From: Mycobacterium gastri
GTDB lineage: Bacteria; Actinomycetota; Actinomycetes; Mycobacteriales; Mycobacteriaceae
DNA: 64,000 nt
Assembly (NCBI RefSeq): GCF_002102175.1
Contig: NZ_LQOX01000143.1
Location: 1-64,000 of the forward strand
Direction of reading: 5' to 3'
Positions 52,801-60,329 of the stretch are shown in pieces. Made by a program: the position numbers and the translations under genes. The notes beneath the pieces were generated by a model that saw only the letters and a list, made by a program, of their open reading frames with translations, did not search any database and was not told where the DNA came from. Numbering within the stretch: position 1 is the first letter of the stretch; every line of letters starts with the position of its first letter.

Positions 52801-55800
52801 GGTCGTCGGCAAGCTCGACCGAGACCGCTGACGGTCCGGCCGGCGCGATCCGCACCCGTACCGCCGATGCCCCGGTGGCATGCAACGACACCCGTTGCCA
52901 GGAGAACGGCAGAACCAATTCGGCGTCCGGATTCGCGATCACCGCGGTGTGCAACGCCGCGTCCAGTAGCGCGGGGTGCAACCCGAACCCGGCCACGCCG
53001 CCGGCCGCCTCCGGCAACCTCACCTCGGCGAACAGCTCGTCACCGCGAGCCCATAGCGCGGTCAACCCGCGAAATGCCGGACCATACCCGTAGCCGCGCT
53101 TCGCCAGCCGCTGGTAGCCGTCGGACACATCCACGGCGGCGGCACCTGCGGGCGGCCACACCGACAGGTCGGCCGCGGGTTCAACGGTCCCAGCGCGCAA
53201 CGTCCCCTCGGCGTGGCACACCCACACCGAACCGGCGTCGACGTCGGCGCGCGAATAGACCGAGACGCTGCGCTCCGAAGACTCCGCTGCGGCGCCGACC
53301 ACCACCTGCACCGCCACCGATCCCGCCGCCGGCAGCAGCAGTGGTGTCCGCAGGGTGAGCTCGTCGACCACCGGGCAGCCGACTTCGTCGCCGGCGCGGA
53401 TCGCCAATTCGACGAAGCCGGTGCCGGGGAACACCACGACGCCGGACACGGCGTGATCGGACAGCCAGGCCTGGGAGCTGATGGACAACCGGCCCGTCAA
53501 AACCACGCCACCCGATGCCGGCAGTTCCACCACGGCGCCCAGCAACGCGTGCTGACCGGCTGTCAATCCCAAACCGGATGCGTCGGCGCCCATGCCCTCG
53601 CCCGAGAGCCAAAACCGGCGCTTCTCAAAGGCATACGTCGGCAGCTCGACGAACCCGGCTCCGTCCAGTGCGCCACGCCAATCCACCTGCACACCTGCGA
53701 CGAAGGCGGCAGCGGCGGACAACAGGAACCTGTCGAGCCCGCCGTCCTCGCGGCCGAGGGTGGGAACGACGACGGGTTCTGAGTCAGCCGTGCAGTGGTT
53801 GGCGGTGTCCTCGATGCCGGCGATCAGCGCGGGATGCGGGCTGGACTCGATGAAGGTGCGGTGCCCGTGTTCACATGCGCTGCGCACCGCCTGGTCGAAC
53901 TGCACGGTCTGGCGGATGTTGCGGTACCAGTAGTCGGCGTCCAACCCTGCTGTGTCCAAACGGTTTCCGGTCACCGAGGAGAAGAAGACCGTGCGCGAGG
54001 AACGCGGCTCGATACCCGCAAGGGCGCCGGTGAGCTGGTCCCGAATGGCTTCGACCTCTGCCGAATGCGAGGCATAGTCCACCTCGATCCGGCGGGTGCG
54101 CAGCTCACGGTCGGCGCAAACCTGGATCAGCTCCTCCAGCTCAGCCGCCTCACCCGACACCACGACGGCCGAACGGCCGTTGACCGCGGCGATGCTGATC
54201 CGAGTTCCGAAGGGCGCCAACAACTCCTGCGCCTGCTCGGCGCCGCACGCCAGCGACACCATGCCGCCCGGACCGGCGAGCCCGGTCAGCAACGAGCTGC
54301 GCAGCGTCACCACCTTGGCGGCGTCGCGCAGCGACAGCGCACCGGCAACGTACGCGGCGGCGATCTCGCCCTGGGAATGACCGATGACGGCGTCCGGCCG
54401 CACGCCGATCGACTTCCACAACTCGGCCAGCGACACCATCACCGCAAACAGCACCGGCTGCACCACGTCCACCCGGTCGAGGCCGGGGGCGCCCGGGGCG
54501 CCGCGCAGCACGTCGGTCAGCGACCAGTCGACGAATTCGGCGAACGCCTCGGCACACGCCTCGATCTGCTGTGCGAATACCGGTGCGGTGTCAAGCAATT
54601 CGACACCCATGCCGACCCACTGGGAGCCTTGGCCGGGGAAGACGAACACCGTCTTGCCCGCCGGTGTCGCGGTGCCGCGAACCACCGACCCGACCTCGTC
54701 GCCGGCCAACTCGTCCAACCCGGCCAGCAACCGCTCCCGATCCCCACCGACCACCACCGCACGATGCTCAAACGTCGAACGCCCCGCCAACGACCACCCC
54801 ACATCGGCGACATCCAACTCGTCATGAGCCCGCAGATACCCGGCCAACCGCACCGCCTGCGCCCGCAACGCCGCATCCGACTTCGCCGAAACCACCCACG
54901 GCACCACCGGCCGCGGCCCGACCTCCCGGCGCTGCTCACCGGCCACCGCCTCGACAATCACATGCGCATTAGTGCCACTGATCCCAAACGACGACACCCC
55001 CGCCCGTCTCACCCGGCCATCACCCGGCCACGGCTGCGGCTGGGTCAACAACGACACCGCCCCCGCCGACCAATCCACATGCGGAGACGGCTCATCGACA
55101 TGCAACGTCGCCGGCAACAACTCATGGCGCATCGCCAACACCATCTTGATCACCCCGGCCACCCCCGCCGCCGCCTGGGTATGACCCATATTCGACTTGA
55201 CCGACCCCAACCAGAGCGGCTCGCTACGACCCTGCCCATAGGTGGCCAACAACGCCTGCGCCTCAATCGGATCACCCAACGTGGTCCCGGTCCCATGACC
55301 CTCGACCACATCCACATCCGCCACGCTCAACCCCGCATTGGCCAACGCCGCCCGCACCACCCGCTGCTGCGACGGACCATTGGGCGCCGTCAACCCATTC
55401 GAGGCCCCATCCTGATTGACCGCCGAACCCCGCACCACCGCCAACACCGGATGCCCCAACCGCCGCGCATCCGAGAGCCGCTCCACCACCAACATGCCCC
55501 CACCCTCGGACCAGCCAACCCCGTCGGCAGCGCCCGCGTAGGCCTTGCAGCGCCCGTCCGGCGCCAGCCCCCGGTGCCGGCTGAACTCCACGAAGACGGT
55601 CGGTGTGGCGTTGACGGTGGCGCCCCCGGCCAGCGCCAGGTCGCACTCCCCCGAACGCAGCGACTGCACCGCCATATGCAACGCCACCAATGACGACGAA
55701 CACGCCGTATCCACCGATACCGCCGGGCCCTCCAAACCCAACACATACGACACCCGGCCGGAGGCGACGCTGGAGGTCATGCCGGTCAGCCGGTAGCCCT

Positions 55801-56308
55801 CGATCTCCTCGGCGAACATGCCGTAGCCCTGGACGATGAGTCCGGCGAACACACCGGTGGCGCTCCCGCGTAACCGCGTGGGATCGATCCCGGCTCGCTC
55901 CAGCGCCTCCCACGACAGCTGCAGCAGCATTCGGTGCTGTGGATCCATCGCCAGCGCTTCGCTGGGGACAATGCCGAAGAACGCGGGATCGAAGTCGGCG
56001 ACACCGTCGACGAACCCGCCGGTGCTGGCATACGACTTGTGGGGTGTGTCGGGATCGGGATCGAACAGCCCGGCCAGGTCCCAGCCGCGGTCGGTGGGGA
56101 ACTCGGACATCACGTCGCGGCCGTCGGCGACCATCTGCCACAGGGCCTCCGGAGTGTCGACCCCGCCGGGGAAGCGGCACGACATCCCGACAATCGCGAT
56201 CGGCTCGCTCGACCGCTCCAGCAGTGCGCGGTTGGTCCGTTTCAGGCGTTCAACCTGGACCAGCGCTTTCCGCAATGCTTCGGTTGCATGCTGGAGTTGA
56301 TCAACCAT
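43862..56308 (-). CDS. pks12: Mycoketide synthase Pks12, two complete modules
   Basis: A 4148-residue type I polyketide synthase, close to the 4151 residues of M. tuberculosis Pks12, which builds the saturated branched chain of mannosyl-beta-1-phosphomycoketide. A docking coiled coil precedes module 1: KS (Cys203), AT (Ser645, GHSQGE with YASHS, methylmalonyl type), DH (His952), ER (~1370-1665), KR (~1675-1855), ACP (Ser1993). Module 2: KS (Cys2221), AT (Ser2662, GHSVGE with HAFHS, malonyl type), DH (His2962), ER, KR, ACP (Ser4029). Alternating extender units fit the known product. The C-terminus is a short tail with coiled and acidic segments. Confidence 0.97.
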   Translation of the reverse strand: MVDQLQHATEALRKALVQVERLKRTNRALLERSSEPIAIVGMSCRFPGGVDTPEALWQMVADGRDVMSEFPTDRGWDLAGLFDPDPDTPHKSYASTGGFVDGVADFDPAFFGIVPSEALAMDPQHRMLLQLSWEALERAGIDPTRLRGSATGVFAGLIVQGYGMFAEEIEGYRLTGMTSSVASGRVSYVLGLEGPAVSVDTACSSSLVALHMAVQSLRSGECDLALAGGATVNATPTVFVEFSRHRGLAPDGRCKAYAGAADGVGWSEGGGMLVVERLSDARRLGHPVLAVVRGSAVNQDGASNGLTAPNGPSQQRVVRAALANAGLSVADVDVVEGHGTGTTLGDPIEAQALLATYGQGRSEPLWLGSVKSNMGHTQAAAGVAGVIKMVLAMRHELLPATLHVDEPSPHVDWSAGAVSLLTQPQPWPGDGRVRRAGVSSFGISGTNAHVIVEAVAGEQRREVGPRPVVPWVVSAKSDAALRAQAVRLAGYLRAHDELDVADVGWSLAGRSTFEHRAVVVGGDRERLLAGLDELAGDEVGSVVRGTATPAGKTVFVFPGQGSQWVGMGVELLDTAPVFAQQIEACAEAFAEFVDWSLTDVLRGAPGAPGLDRVDVVQPVLFAVMVSLAELWKSIGVRPDAVIGHSQGEIAAAYVAGALSLRDAAKVVTLRSSLLTGLAGPGGMVSLACGAEQAQELLAPFGTRISIAAVNGRSAVVVSGEAAELEELIQVCADRELRTRRIEVDYASHSAEVEAIRDQLTGALAGIEPRSSRTVFFSSVTGNRLDTAGLDADYWYRNIRQTVQFDQAVRSACEHGHRTFIESSPHPALIAGIEDTANHCTADSEPVVVPTLGREDGGLDRFLLSAAAAFVAGVQVDWRGALDGAGFVELPTYAFEKRRFWLSGEGMGADASGLGLTAGQHALLGAVVELPASGGVVLTGRLSISSQAWLSDHAVSGVVVFPGTGFVELAIRAGDEVGCPVVDELTLRTPLLLPAAGSVAVQVVVGAAAESSERSVSVYSRADVDAGSVWVCHAEGTLRAGTVEPAADLSVWPPAGAAAVDVSDGYQRLAKRGYGYGPAFRGLTALWARGDELFAEVRLPEAAGGVAGFGLHPALLDAALHTAVIANPDAELVLPFSWQRVSLHATGASAVRVRIAPAGPSAVSVELADDLGLPVLSVAAMVARPVSEQQLRTVLSGAGADRLFELVWSPARTASADAPSCYDVFECVAAVDDPVAATHETARRALAAVQTWLAEHESGVLVVATRGAMALPGEDVTDLAGAAVWGLVRSAQTENPGRLILLDSDVPQDDSAIPVALAVGEPQVLLRNGQAYTPRVHASRDVDGILVPPAGGPWRLGLSSAGTFENLRLEPVPNAAAPLGPGQVRVAMRAIAANFRDIMITLGMFTHDALIGGEGAGVVVEVGPGVTEFVVGDSVYGFFPDGSGTLVAGDVRLLLPMPADWSYAEAAAISAVFTTAYYAFVHLADVRPGQRVLVHAATGGVGMAAVQLARHLGLEVFATASKGKWDTLRAMGFDEEHISDSRSLEFEEKFRTVTGGRGVDVVLDSLAGEFVDASLRLLGPGGVFLEMGKTDIRDPGVIAQEYPGVRYRAFDLFEPGRPRMHQYMLELAALFDAGVLRPLPVTTFDIRRAPAALRYLSQARHIGKVVMSMPDAWAAGTVLISGGTGMAGSVLARHVVTRHGVRHLVLLSRRGADAPGAAELVTELAAAGAQVQVVACDATDRAALADVIAGVPAQRPLSAVIHAAGVLDDAVISSLTPERVDAVLRAKVDSVWNLHELTRDLDVAAFVMFSSMAGLVGSSGQANYAAANTFLDGLAAHRRARGLPAISLGWGLWEQASDMTGGLDAADRARLGREGVLALASDEAMELFDTALIVDQPFLAPARIDLGALRAHAVAVPPMFSDLVNGPTRRQVDDSLAAAKSKSALAHRLHGLPEAEQHAVVLDLVRSHIATVLGNIAPEAVDADKAFQELGFDSLTAVEMRNRLKTATGLTLSPTLIFDYPTPNSLAGYIRGELAGVPQEIKPVPAVRATGDDPIAIVGMACRYPGGIDSPDDLWDMLVQGRDVLSEFPDDRGWELAGLFNPDPDVRGACYTSTGGFVDRVGDFDAAFFGVGPSEALAMDPQQRMFLELSWEALERAGIEPGSLRGSATGVFAGVMTQGYGMFAAEPVEGFRLTGQLSSVASGRVSYVLGLEGPAVSVDTACSSSLVALHMAVQSLRSGECDLALAGGVTINATPDIFVEFSRWRGLSPDGRCKAFAGAADGTGFSEGGGMLVVERLSDARRLGHPVLAVVRGSAVNQDGASNGLTAPNGPSQQRVVRAALANAGLSVADVDVVEGHGTGTTLGDPIEAQALLATYGQGRSEPLWLGSIKSNMGHTQAAAGVAGVIKMVLAMRHELLPATLHVDEPSPHVDWSAGAVSLLTSPQPWPGDGRVRRAGVSSFGISGTNAHVIVEAVAGEQRREVGPRPVVPWVVSAKSDAALRGQAVRLAGYLRAQDELDVADVGWSLAGRSTFEHRAVVVGGDRERLLAGLDELAGDEVGSVVRGTATPAGKTVFVFPGQGSQLLGMGMGLHAGYPVFAEAFNTVVAELDRHLLRPLREVVWGHDENLLNTTEFAQPALFALEVALYRLLESWGMRPDFVMGHSVGEISAAHVAGVLSLENAAVLVAARGRFMQALPPGGAMVAVAATEAEVAPLLSADVSVAAVNGPASVVISGAEVAVLALADRLRADGRRVHRLAVSHAFHSPLMDPMIDEFGAVASGLATGQPAIPVISNVTGALADDDFGSPAYWKRHVREAVRFADSVRFAQSAGATRFFEVGPGSGLTVSIEESLPDTGILTISALRKDRPEPVTLVNAVAQAFVAGGNVDWRTVVGQANFVELPTYAFQRRRFWLSADGVAADAADLGLQAGEHALLGAVVELPTSGGVVLTGRLSLRAQGWLADHAVGGVVIFPGAGFVELAIRAGDEVGCTVVDELTLAAPLVLPAGTSVAVEVIVGGADESGARAVSVYSRAEAGAGWVLHAEGTLANGSAAPTTDLAAWPPVGAVPVEVADGYERLAERGYGYGPAFRGLNAMWRRGDEVFAEVSLPADAGVSVAGFGVHPVMLDAALHAVILASNGADDFGVADGSVLVPFSWQGVSLHAAGASAVRARIAPVGPSKVSIELADGLGLPVLSVASMLARPVTDQQLRAAVSGSGPDRLFQVDWSAQPSADLEPVPVQAWGTTADSDSSTVVFESMPVAGDAVAGVYTATNSVLDVLQSWLIRDGAGVLVVTTRGAVALPGEDVTDLAGAAVWGLVRSAQTEHPGRIVLVDTDAALDESALAAVLAAGEPQVLWRGGQVYIARVHGSRAVGALLVPPGDGPWRLGMSAAGTFENLRLEPIPDADAPLRPGHVRVALSAVAANFRDVMISLGLYPDPDAVMGVEASGVVLETGPETGPDEGGFAVGDRVMGLFPEGTGTIATTDHRLLVKVPAGWSHTAAATTSVVFATAYYALRDLASARPGQRILVHAATGGVGMAAVQLARHWGLEVFATASKGKWDTLRAMGFDDDHISDSRSLEFEDKFRATTGGRGVDVVLDSLAGDFVDASLRLVAPGGAFLEMGKTDIRDAGVVGQQHPGVRYRAFDLFEAGADRIAQILAELAALFDDEVLRPLPVTTFDVRRAPAALRYLSQARHVGKVVMTMPDAWAAGTVLITGGTGMAGSALARHVVTRHGVRRLVLVSRHGPDAPGAEELVAELSGAGAQVHVVACDAVDRVALAKVIADIPVQHPLSAVIHTAGALDDAVVTSLTPQRLETVMRAKVDAAWNLHELTCDLDVSAFVMFSSMAGLVGSSGQANYAAANSFLDGLAVHRRAHGLPAISLGWGLWNQASAMTGGLASVDFKRFARDGIVAMSSDEALELLDTAMIVDEPFMLPAIIDFAALRVKFDNGTLPPMFVDLINAPTRRQVDDSLAAAKSKSALLQRLDGLPEDEQHAILLDLVRSNIATVLGNSSSEAIDPDRAFQELGFDSLTAVEMRNRLKSATGLALSPTLIFDYPNSAALAGYMHRELLGSAPHDAPATAPGEAELQRVVASIPIKRLRQAGVLDLLLSLAQETEVNGQPEAATTEKDIADMDLDDLVNAAFMDDDE
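48567..49456 (-). repeat. Intragenic direct repeat in pks12, module 2 copy
   Basis: About 890 bases spanning the second half of KS2 and the KS-AT linker. It matches 54621-55510 at a constant offset of 6054 bases with only scattered differences (for instance GTACCG against GTGCCG near 48621). Similarity drops sharply outside both ends, which suggests recent gene conversion between modules. Confidence 0.8.
54621..55510 (-). repeat. Intragenic direct repeat in pks12, module 1 copy
   Basis: Partner of the repeat at 48567-49456. It covers the second half of KS1 and the linker into AT1. Because both copies encode the same protein segment and differ at few bases, unequal crossing-over could delete or duplicate one whole module of 6054 bases. 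Confidence 0.8.
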
Positions 56309-56648
56309 TACTAACCTCGCCTAACCCTCGCCCAAGCCCTGGTCGTCGTCGACCGGGTGCGGCCTTTCGCCGAATCACGGAAGTTGTTGCACGAATCGGC
56401 CTCGCCGTTTCGCCGACCAGCGTCGCTTTTTCGACCGGCGTCGTGCTGCGTTCCGACCGAAGAATGTCGCTGGTGAGTATCGCCAACTGTGGCAGGATTT
56501 CAAAACGTCCGATACTCCCAGATATGCGCGGGCGGGCCGGGTGCCCTGGAAGCTGTTGCGGGCGAGCAGCCGCGGCCGCTTGCATACCTGGGTACACCGA
56601 GCCCGCCGTCCATGGCGCGACTTTACCCGGTTCGCCAGTGCCTAACGG
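56309..56648. other. pks12 leader and promoter region
   Basis: A 340-base region upstream of pks12 on the minus strand. The pks12 ATG is preceded by GAGG at seven bases. Open frames here have no recognisable features, and no clear -10/-35 pair or operator stands out to me. Confidence 0.45.
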
Positions 56649-57032
56649 CTAGACACCCACCCTGCGCCAGCCGTCGGCGGCCCTGGCCGCACGGAGCAGC
56701 TCGCCGCACAGCTCACGCAATTCGGGCGCGCCGGCCCCTTCGTCGAGGGCGGTGGCGACGTCTTCGGCCGCACATCGCATCTGGTAGATGCGGTCGGACA
56801 GATCGGCCGCTTCGTCGGCCGTCAACACCACCGCGTCGGCGGGCAGGGCCACTGCGGCCCCGGCATCACCCCGCGTCATCATGGTCCGCTGCTCATAGGC
56901 CCGCTGCCGGCACGACTGCCGGCAGTATTGGCGGCGGCGGCCCATTCCGGCATCGGTCACGTCACGTCCACACCAGCGGCATGGCTGGGGACGGGCACGT
57001 TGACGTCGGGCCGGGCTCACGCCTGCCGACAT
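56649..57032 (-). CDS. Small zinc-ribbon protein, Rv2049c homologue
   Basis: A 127-residue protein with a cysteine cluster near the N-terminus: CRWCGRDVTDAGMGRRRQYC and then RQSCRQRAYEQR, likely a small zinc site next to a basic helix that could bind nucleic acid. The rest is helical (DEAADLSDRIYQMRCAAEDV). Function unknown. The ATG at 57032 is chosen because the longer open frame reads low-complexity sequence that is the divergent rbpA promoter region. It is upstream of pks12 and divergent from rbpA, as in M. tuberculosis, where the annotated Rv2049c is shorter. Confidence 0.72.
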   Translation of the reverse strand: MSAGVSPARRQRARPQPCRWCGRDVTDAGMGRRRQYCRQSCRQRAYEQRTMMTRGDAGAAVALPADAVVLTADEAADLSDRIYQMRCAAEDVATALDEGAGAPELRELCGELLRAARAADGWRRVGV

Positions 57033-57199
57033 TAGTCCGCTCGGGCTCCTGATCCCGGTATCATTGATGGTCGCGGATGGTCGTGTCGCGTGCTGTCCAC
57101 CAGCCCGGGAACTACGCAGCCGGCTGCGGCGTTCGCTAAAGCGGAGAGAATCACTATCCGGAGCCAACCAGCTCAACGAGTCCAGAGGAGTTAGCGTCG

Positions 57200-57535
57200 A
57201 TGGCTGATCGTGTCTTGAGAGGCAGTCGTCTGGGAGCCGTGAGCTACGAGACCGACCGCAACCACGACCTGGCACCACGTCAGATCGCGCGGTACCGCAC
57301 CGAGAACGGCGAAGAGTTCGAGGTCCCGTTCGCCGACGACGCCGAGATCCCCGGCACGTGGCTGTGCCGTAACGGCATGGAGGGCACCCTGATCGAGGGC
57401 GACCTGCCCGAACCGAAGAAGGTCAAGCCTCCGCGCACGCACTGGGACATGCTGCTGGAGCGTCGCTCCGTCGAAGAGCTCGAAGAGCTGCTCAAGGAGC
57501 GCCTTGAGATCATCCGGTCGCGTCGGCGCGGCTGA
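57200..57535 (+). CDS. rbpA: RNA polymerase-binding protein RbpA
   Basis: A 111-residue actinobacterial transcription factor, the exact length of M. tuberculosis RbpA (Rv2050). It binds the principal sigma factor and RNA polymerase and stabilises the open promoter complex. Visible parts are the N-terminal tail (VLRGSRLGAVSYETDRNHDL), the core barrel with GTWLCRNGMEGTLIEGD, the basic linker (PKKVKPPRTHWDML) and the sigma-interaction helix (SVEELEELLKERLEIIRSRR). AGAGGAG precedes the ATG. Eight bases separate its stop from that of convergent ppm1. Confidence 0.98.
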   Translation: MADRVLRGSRLGAVSYETDRNHDLAPRQIARYRTENGEEFEVPFADDAEIPGTWLCRNGMEGTLIEGDLPEPKKVKPPRTHWDMLLERRSVEELEELLKERLEIIRSRRRG

Positions 57536-57543
57536 TCCGGACG

Positions 57544-58350
57544 CTATCCGGCCGGTTGAGAGCGGTCGCGAGCGTGGGCTGCTCGACTGCGGTCACGTCT
57601 GCCCTCAACACCCCATCGGGTGACTTTGACCAGCGCCTCGCGAATGTTGGATCCGCTCATCTTTGACACGCCGATCTCGCGTTCGGTGAAGGTGATCGGA
57701 ACTTCGACGACGACGAACCCGCTGTTCACGGTGCGCCAGGTCATTTCTATCTGGAAGCAATAGCCCTTGGAGTCGACGCTGTCGAGATCGATCGTCTCGA
57801 GTACTTCGCGGCGGTAAGCGCGATAGCCGGCGGTAATGTCATGGACCCCGACACCCAATGCGAGCCGCGAATAAGTGTTGGCCGTCTTGGACAGCGCCAG
57901 GCGCCGCCACGGCCAGTTACGGACCGTTCCGCCGGGCACATAGCGTGAGCCAATGGCCAGATCGGCCCCGGCGCCGACGGCGTCCAGCAGGCGGTGCAGC
58001 TGTTCGGGCGCGTGGCTGCCGTCGGCGTCCATCTCGACAAGCACCGAGTATTCGCGGCTGAGGCCCCAGGCGAACCCTTCCAGGTAGGCCGCCCCCAGAC
58101 CGTTCTTGACGGTGCGATGCAAGACATGGGTGCAGCCCGGGTCGGCTTGCGCCAGTTCGTCGGCGAGCTGACCGGTGCCGTCGGGGCTGTTGTCGTCGAT
58201 GATCAGCACGTGCACGTCGGGGCAGGCGTCCTTCACCCGCCGATGAATCAGCGGCAGGTTCTCCCGCTCGTTGTACGTCGGAATGATCACCAAGACACGC
58301 TGGCCGAGACGATTGCCCGGCACCTCGGCCCCAGGTTGGCCGCTGGTCAT
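57544..58350 (-). CDS. ppm1: Polyprenol-phosphate mannosyltransferase (Ppm1 catalytic protein)
   Basis: A 268-residue GT2-family enzyme that transfers mannose from GDP-mannose to polyprenyl phosphate, giving the donor for lipomannan, lipoarabinomannan and protein mannosylation. The N-terminal VLVIIPTYNERENLP, the DDNSPDGTG loop and the MDADGSH motif (metal and sugar-nucleotide binding) are intact. No membrane segment is present. In M. tuberculosis this domain is fused behind Lnt in one protein (Rv2051c); here the genes are separate, with an ATGA overlap and a GAAGGAG ribosome binding site inside the end of lnt. Confidence 0.94.
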   Translation of the reverse strand: MTSGQPGAEVPGNRLGQRVLVIIPTYNERENLPLIHRRVKDACPDVHVLIIDDNSPDGTGQLADELAQADPGCTHVLHRTVKNGLGAAYLEGFAWGLSREYSVLVEMDADGSHAPEQLHRLLDAVGAGADLAIGSRYVPGGTVRNWPWRRLALSKTANTYSRLALGVGVHDITAGYRAYRREVLETIDLDSVDSKGYCFQIEMTWRTVNSGFVVVEVPITFTEREIGVSKMSGSNIREALVKVTRWGVEGRRDRSRAAHARDRSQPAG

Positions 58351-60329
58351 GTAGCTCCTTCAGGTCGCCCGAACTCGTGGTGGCCGCCCGCGTTGGGCGG
58401 AGTGTCTTGCGCGGTCTGCAGGCCGCCCCCGGATTCGTTCCGGAGCGCCGCTTCCGAGTCGTCGCCGTCGTCCGGGGGTCCGTCGGACTCGCCAGCTCCA
58501 CGCGGGAGCCCGAACAACCGACGCCCCGGACGCGGGAACCACCCATTGTGCCGTATCGCGACCAAAACGACCGCGCCCGCCGCCCCGACCAGAATCCACT
58601 GCAGTAACGGAGCCCAGCGAGTCGCCGGCGTCAGCCTGGTCTTCAGCCGCACCTGGGTGTCCAGATAGGCGGGCTCGAAGAAGTCGGTACGGACGACCTC
58701 TGCACCGTCTGGGGCGATCACCGCGCTGATACCGGTGGTACCGGCGACCACGACGTATCGGTCGTGCTCGACGGCCCGCACCTTGCCGAATGCCAGCTGC
58801 TGCTCACTCATGGTCTGGTTGAAGGTGGCGTTGTTGCTCGGCACCGTCAGCAGCTGGGCACCGTTGAGCACGGCCTTTCGCGGGGCGCGATCGAAGATCA
58901 CCTCCCAACAGGTGGACACCCCGACCGGCACGCCCGCGATGCGCACCACACCGGAACTCGTGCCGGGCACGAAATTGCCGGCGCGGCTGGCGTAGCCGGA
59001 AAGATGGCGGAAAAGCCACGGCATGGGCAGGTATTCGCCGAAGGGCTGCACGATCTCCTTGTCGTGGCGGTCCGCGGGCCCCGTTCCCGGATTCCAGACG
59101 ATCACCGTGTTGGTGAACTCCGGGTCCTGTTGCAGTCGACCCGGCGCGTCGAGCACGGTGCCGACCAGGATCGGCGCGCCGATCGCCGCAGCCGCCCGGG
59201 ATATCTGCTGGGCAGCGTCGGGATTGACCAACGGATCGATGTCCGACGAATCCTCGGGCCAGACGACGAATTGCGGTCGCGGGGCACTGCCCGCACGGAC
59301 ATCCTCGGCCAGTCGCAGTGTCTCCTGCACATGGTTGTCCAGGACCGCTCGCCGCTGCGCATTGAAATCCAGACCCAGACGCGGCACATTGCCCTGAATG
59401 ACCGCGACGGTGACTGCCGGTTCGCCGCCCGCTCCCGCGCCGGCGTGCCGCACCTGCGGCCACACGATGACGGCGGTCAACAACACCAGGCAGATGCACA
59501 CACCCGGCAGCACCACCGCCGGCGGCGCCGCCGTTTCGGCCGGCCCGGATTTGCCGCCGGTCCGCCACCACATCTCGATTTCCAGCGCGATCGCGGTCAC
59601 ACTGCAGCCCACCAGCACGATCCCCGCGGACAGCAGCGCGACACCTCCCAGCTGGACCAAGGGCAGCAGCGGACCCTCGGTCTGACCGAACGCCACCGAC
59701 CCCCAGGGAAAACCACCGAACGGCATGATCGACTTCAGCCACTCCTGCGCCGCCCACAGCACCGCAAACCAGATCGGCCAACCGGGCAGCCCGCGGACCA
59801 CGACGGCCAATAACCCGAAAAGACCCGGGAACAGCGCGGACACCGTCGCCAACACCAGCCAGGGCATCGGTCCCACCAGCGAGCCGATCCACGGCAACAA
59901 CGGCACATAGAACGCCAGACCGAACAGCAAGCCGTAGCCCAGCCCACCTACCGGCGTGGTTGCCCGGTGCATCAGCACCCAGGTCAGCAGCGCGACCGCG
60001 ACAATGGCCGCCCACCACCAGTTGATCGGCGGGAAGCTGGCATACAGCAACAAACCGGCCCCGACACAGACCAGCAGACGCGGCAGACGCGGCCGGACCG
60101 CGGCCCACAGCCCCGGTAGCCGCGTCACCGCCCCGGTGCCCATCGCCCACAGGCGCCGACGGGCCGCGGCGCTGAGCCGAATGGTCGCCGTCGAGGTGCC
60201 GGCGTCCAGCGCGGACTCTTGCGGATAGGTGGGATCGGCGGCCATCTCGGCGTCAGGCACCTCAACCGCCGAATCGACCTCGCTGCGGTCGAGGTTCGGC
60301 ACCTTGCGGCCGGGCCATCCCCTAGCCAT
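58347..60329 (-). CDS. lnt: Apolipoprotein N-acyltransferase
   Basis: A 660-residue integral membrane enzyme that adds the third acyl chain to lipoproteins. After a ~80-residue cytoplasmic start come about seven membrane segments (LLYASFPPINWWWAAIVAVA onward), then the periplasmic nitrilase domain. The triad is visible: Glu359 in VVWPEDSSD, Lys424 in HDKEIVQPFGEY and Cys474 in VSTCWEVIFD. A final membrane segment follows. The ATG at 60329 overlaps the end of the amidohydrolase gene by eight bases. It corresponds to the N-terminal half of M. tuberculosis Ppm1 and ends in a charged tail. Confidence 0.92.
   Translation of the reverse strand: MARGWPGRKVPNLDRSEVDSAVEVPDAEMAADPTYPQESALDAGTSTATIRLSAAARRRLWAMGTGAVTRLPGLWAAVRPRLPRLLVCVGAGLLLYASFPPINWWWAAIVAVALLTWVLMHRATTPVGGLGYGLLFGLAFYVPLLPWIGSLVGPMPWLVLATVSALFPGLFGLLAVVVRGLPGWPIWFAVLWAAQEWLKSIMPFGGFPWGSVAFGQTEGPLLPLVQLGGVALLSAGIVLVGCSVTAIALEIEMWWRTGGKSGPAETAAPPAVVLPGVCICLVLLTAVIVWPQVRHAGAGAGGEPAVTVAVIQGNVPRLGLDFNAQRRAVLDNHVQETLRLAEDVRAGSAPRPQFVVWPEDSSDIDPLVNPDAAQQISRAAAAIGAPILVGTVLDAPGRLQQDPEFTNTVIVWNPGTGPADRHDKEIVQPFGEYLPMPWLFRHLSGYASRAGNFVPGTSSGVVRIAGVPVGVSTCWEVIFDRAPRKAVLNGAQLLTVPSNNATFNQTMSEQQLAFGKVRAVEHDRYVVVAGTTGISAVIAPDGAEVVRTDFFEPAYLDTQVRLKTRLTPATRWAPLLQWILVGAAGAVVLVAIRHNGWFPRPGRRLFGLPRGAGESDGPPDDGDDSEAALRNESGGGLQTAQDTPPNAGGHHEFGRPEGAT

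Noticed and set aside
53795..55693. 632-codon open frame on the plus strand inside pks12
   Set aside because: Antisense shadow of KS1 and AT1. Its likeness to the frame at 47678-49510 only reflects the module repeat.
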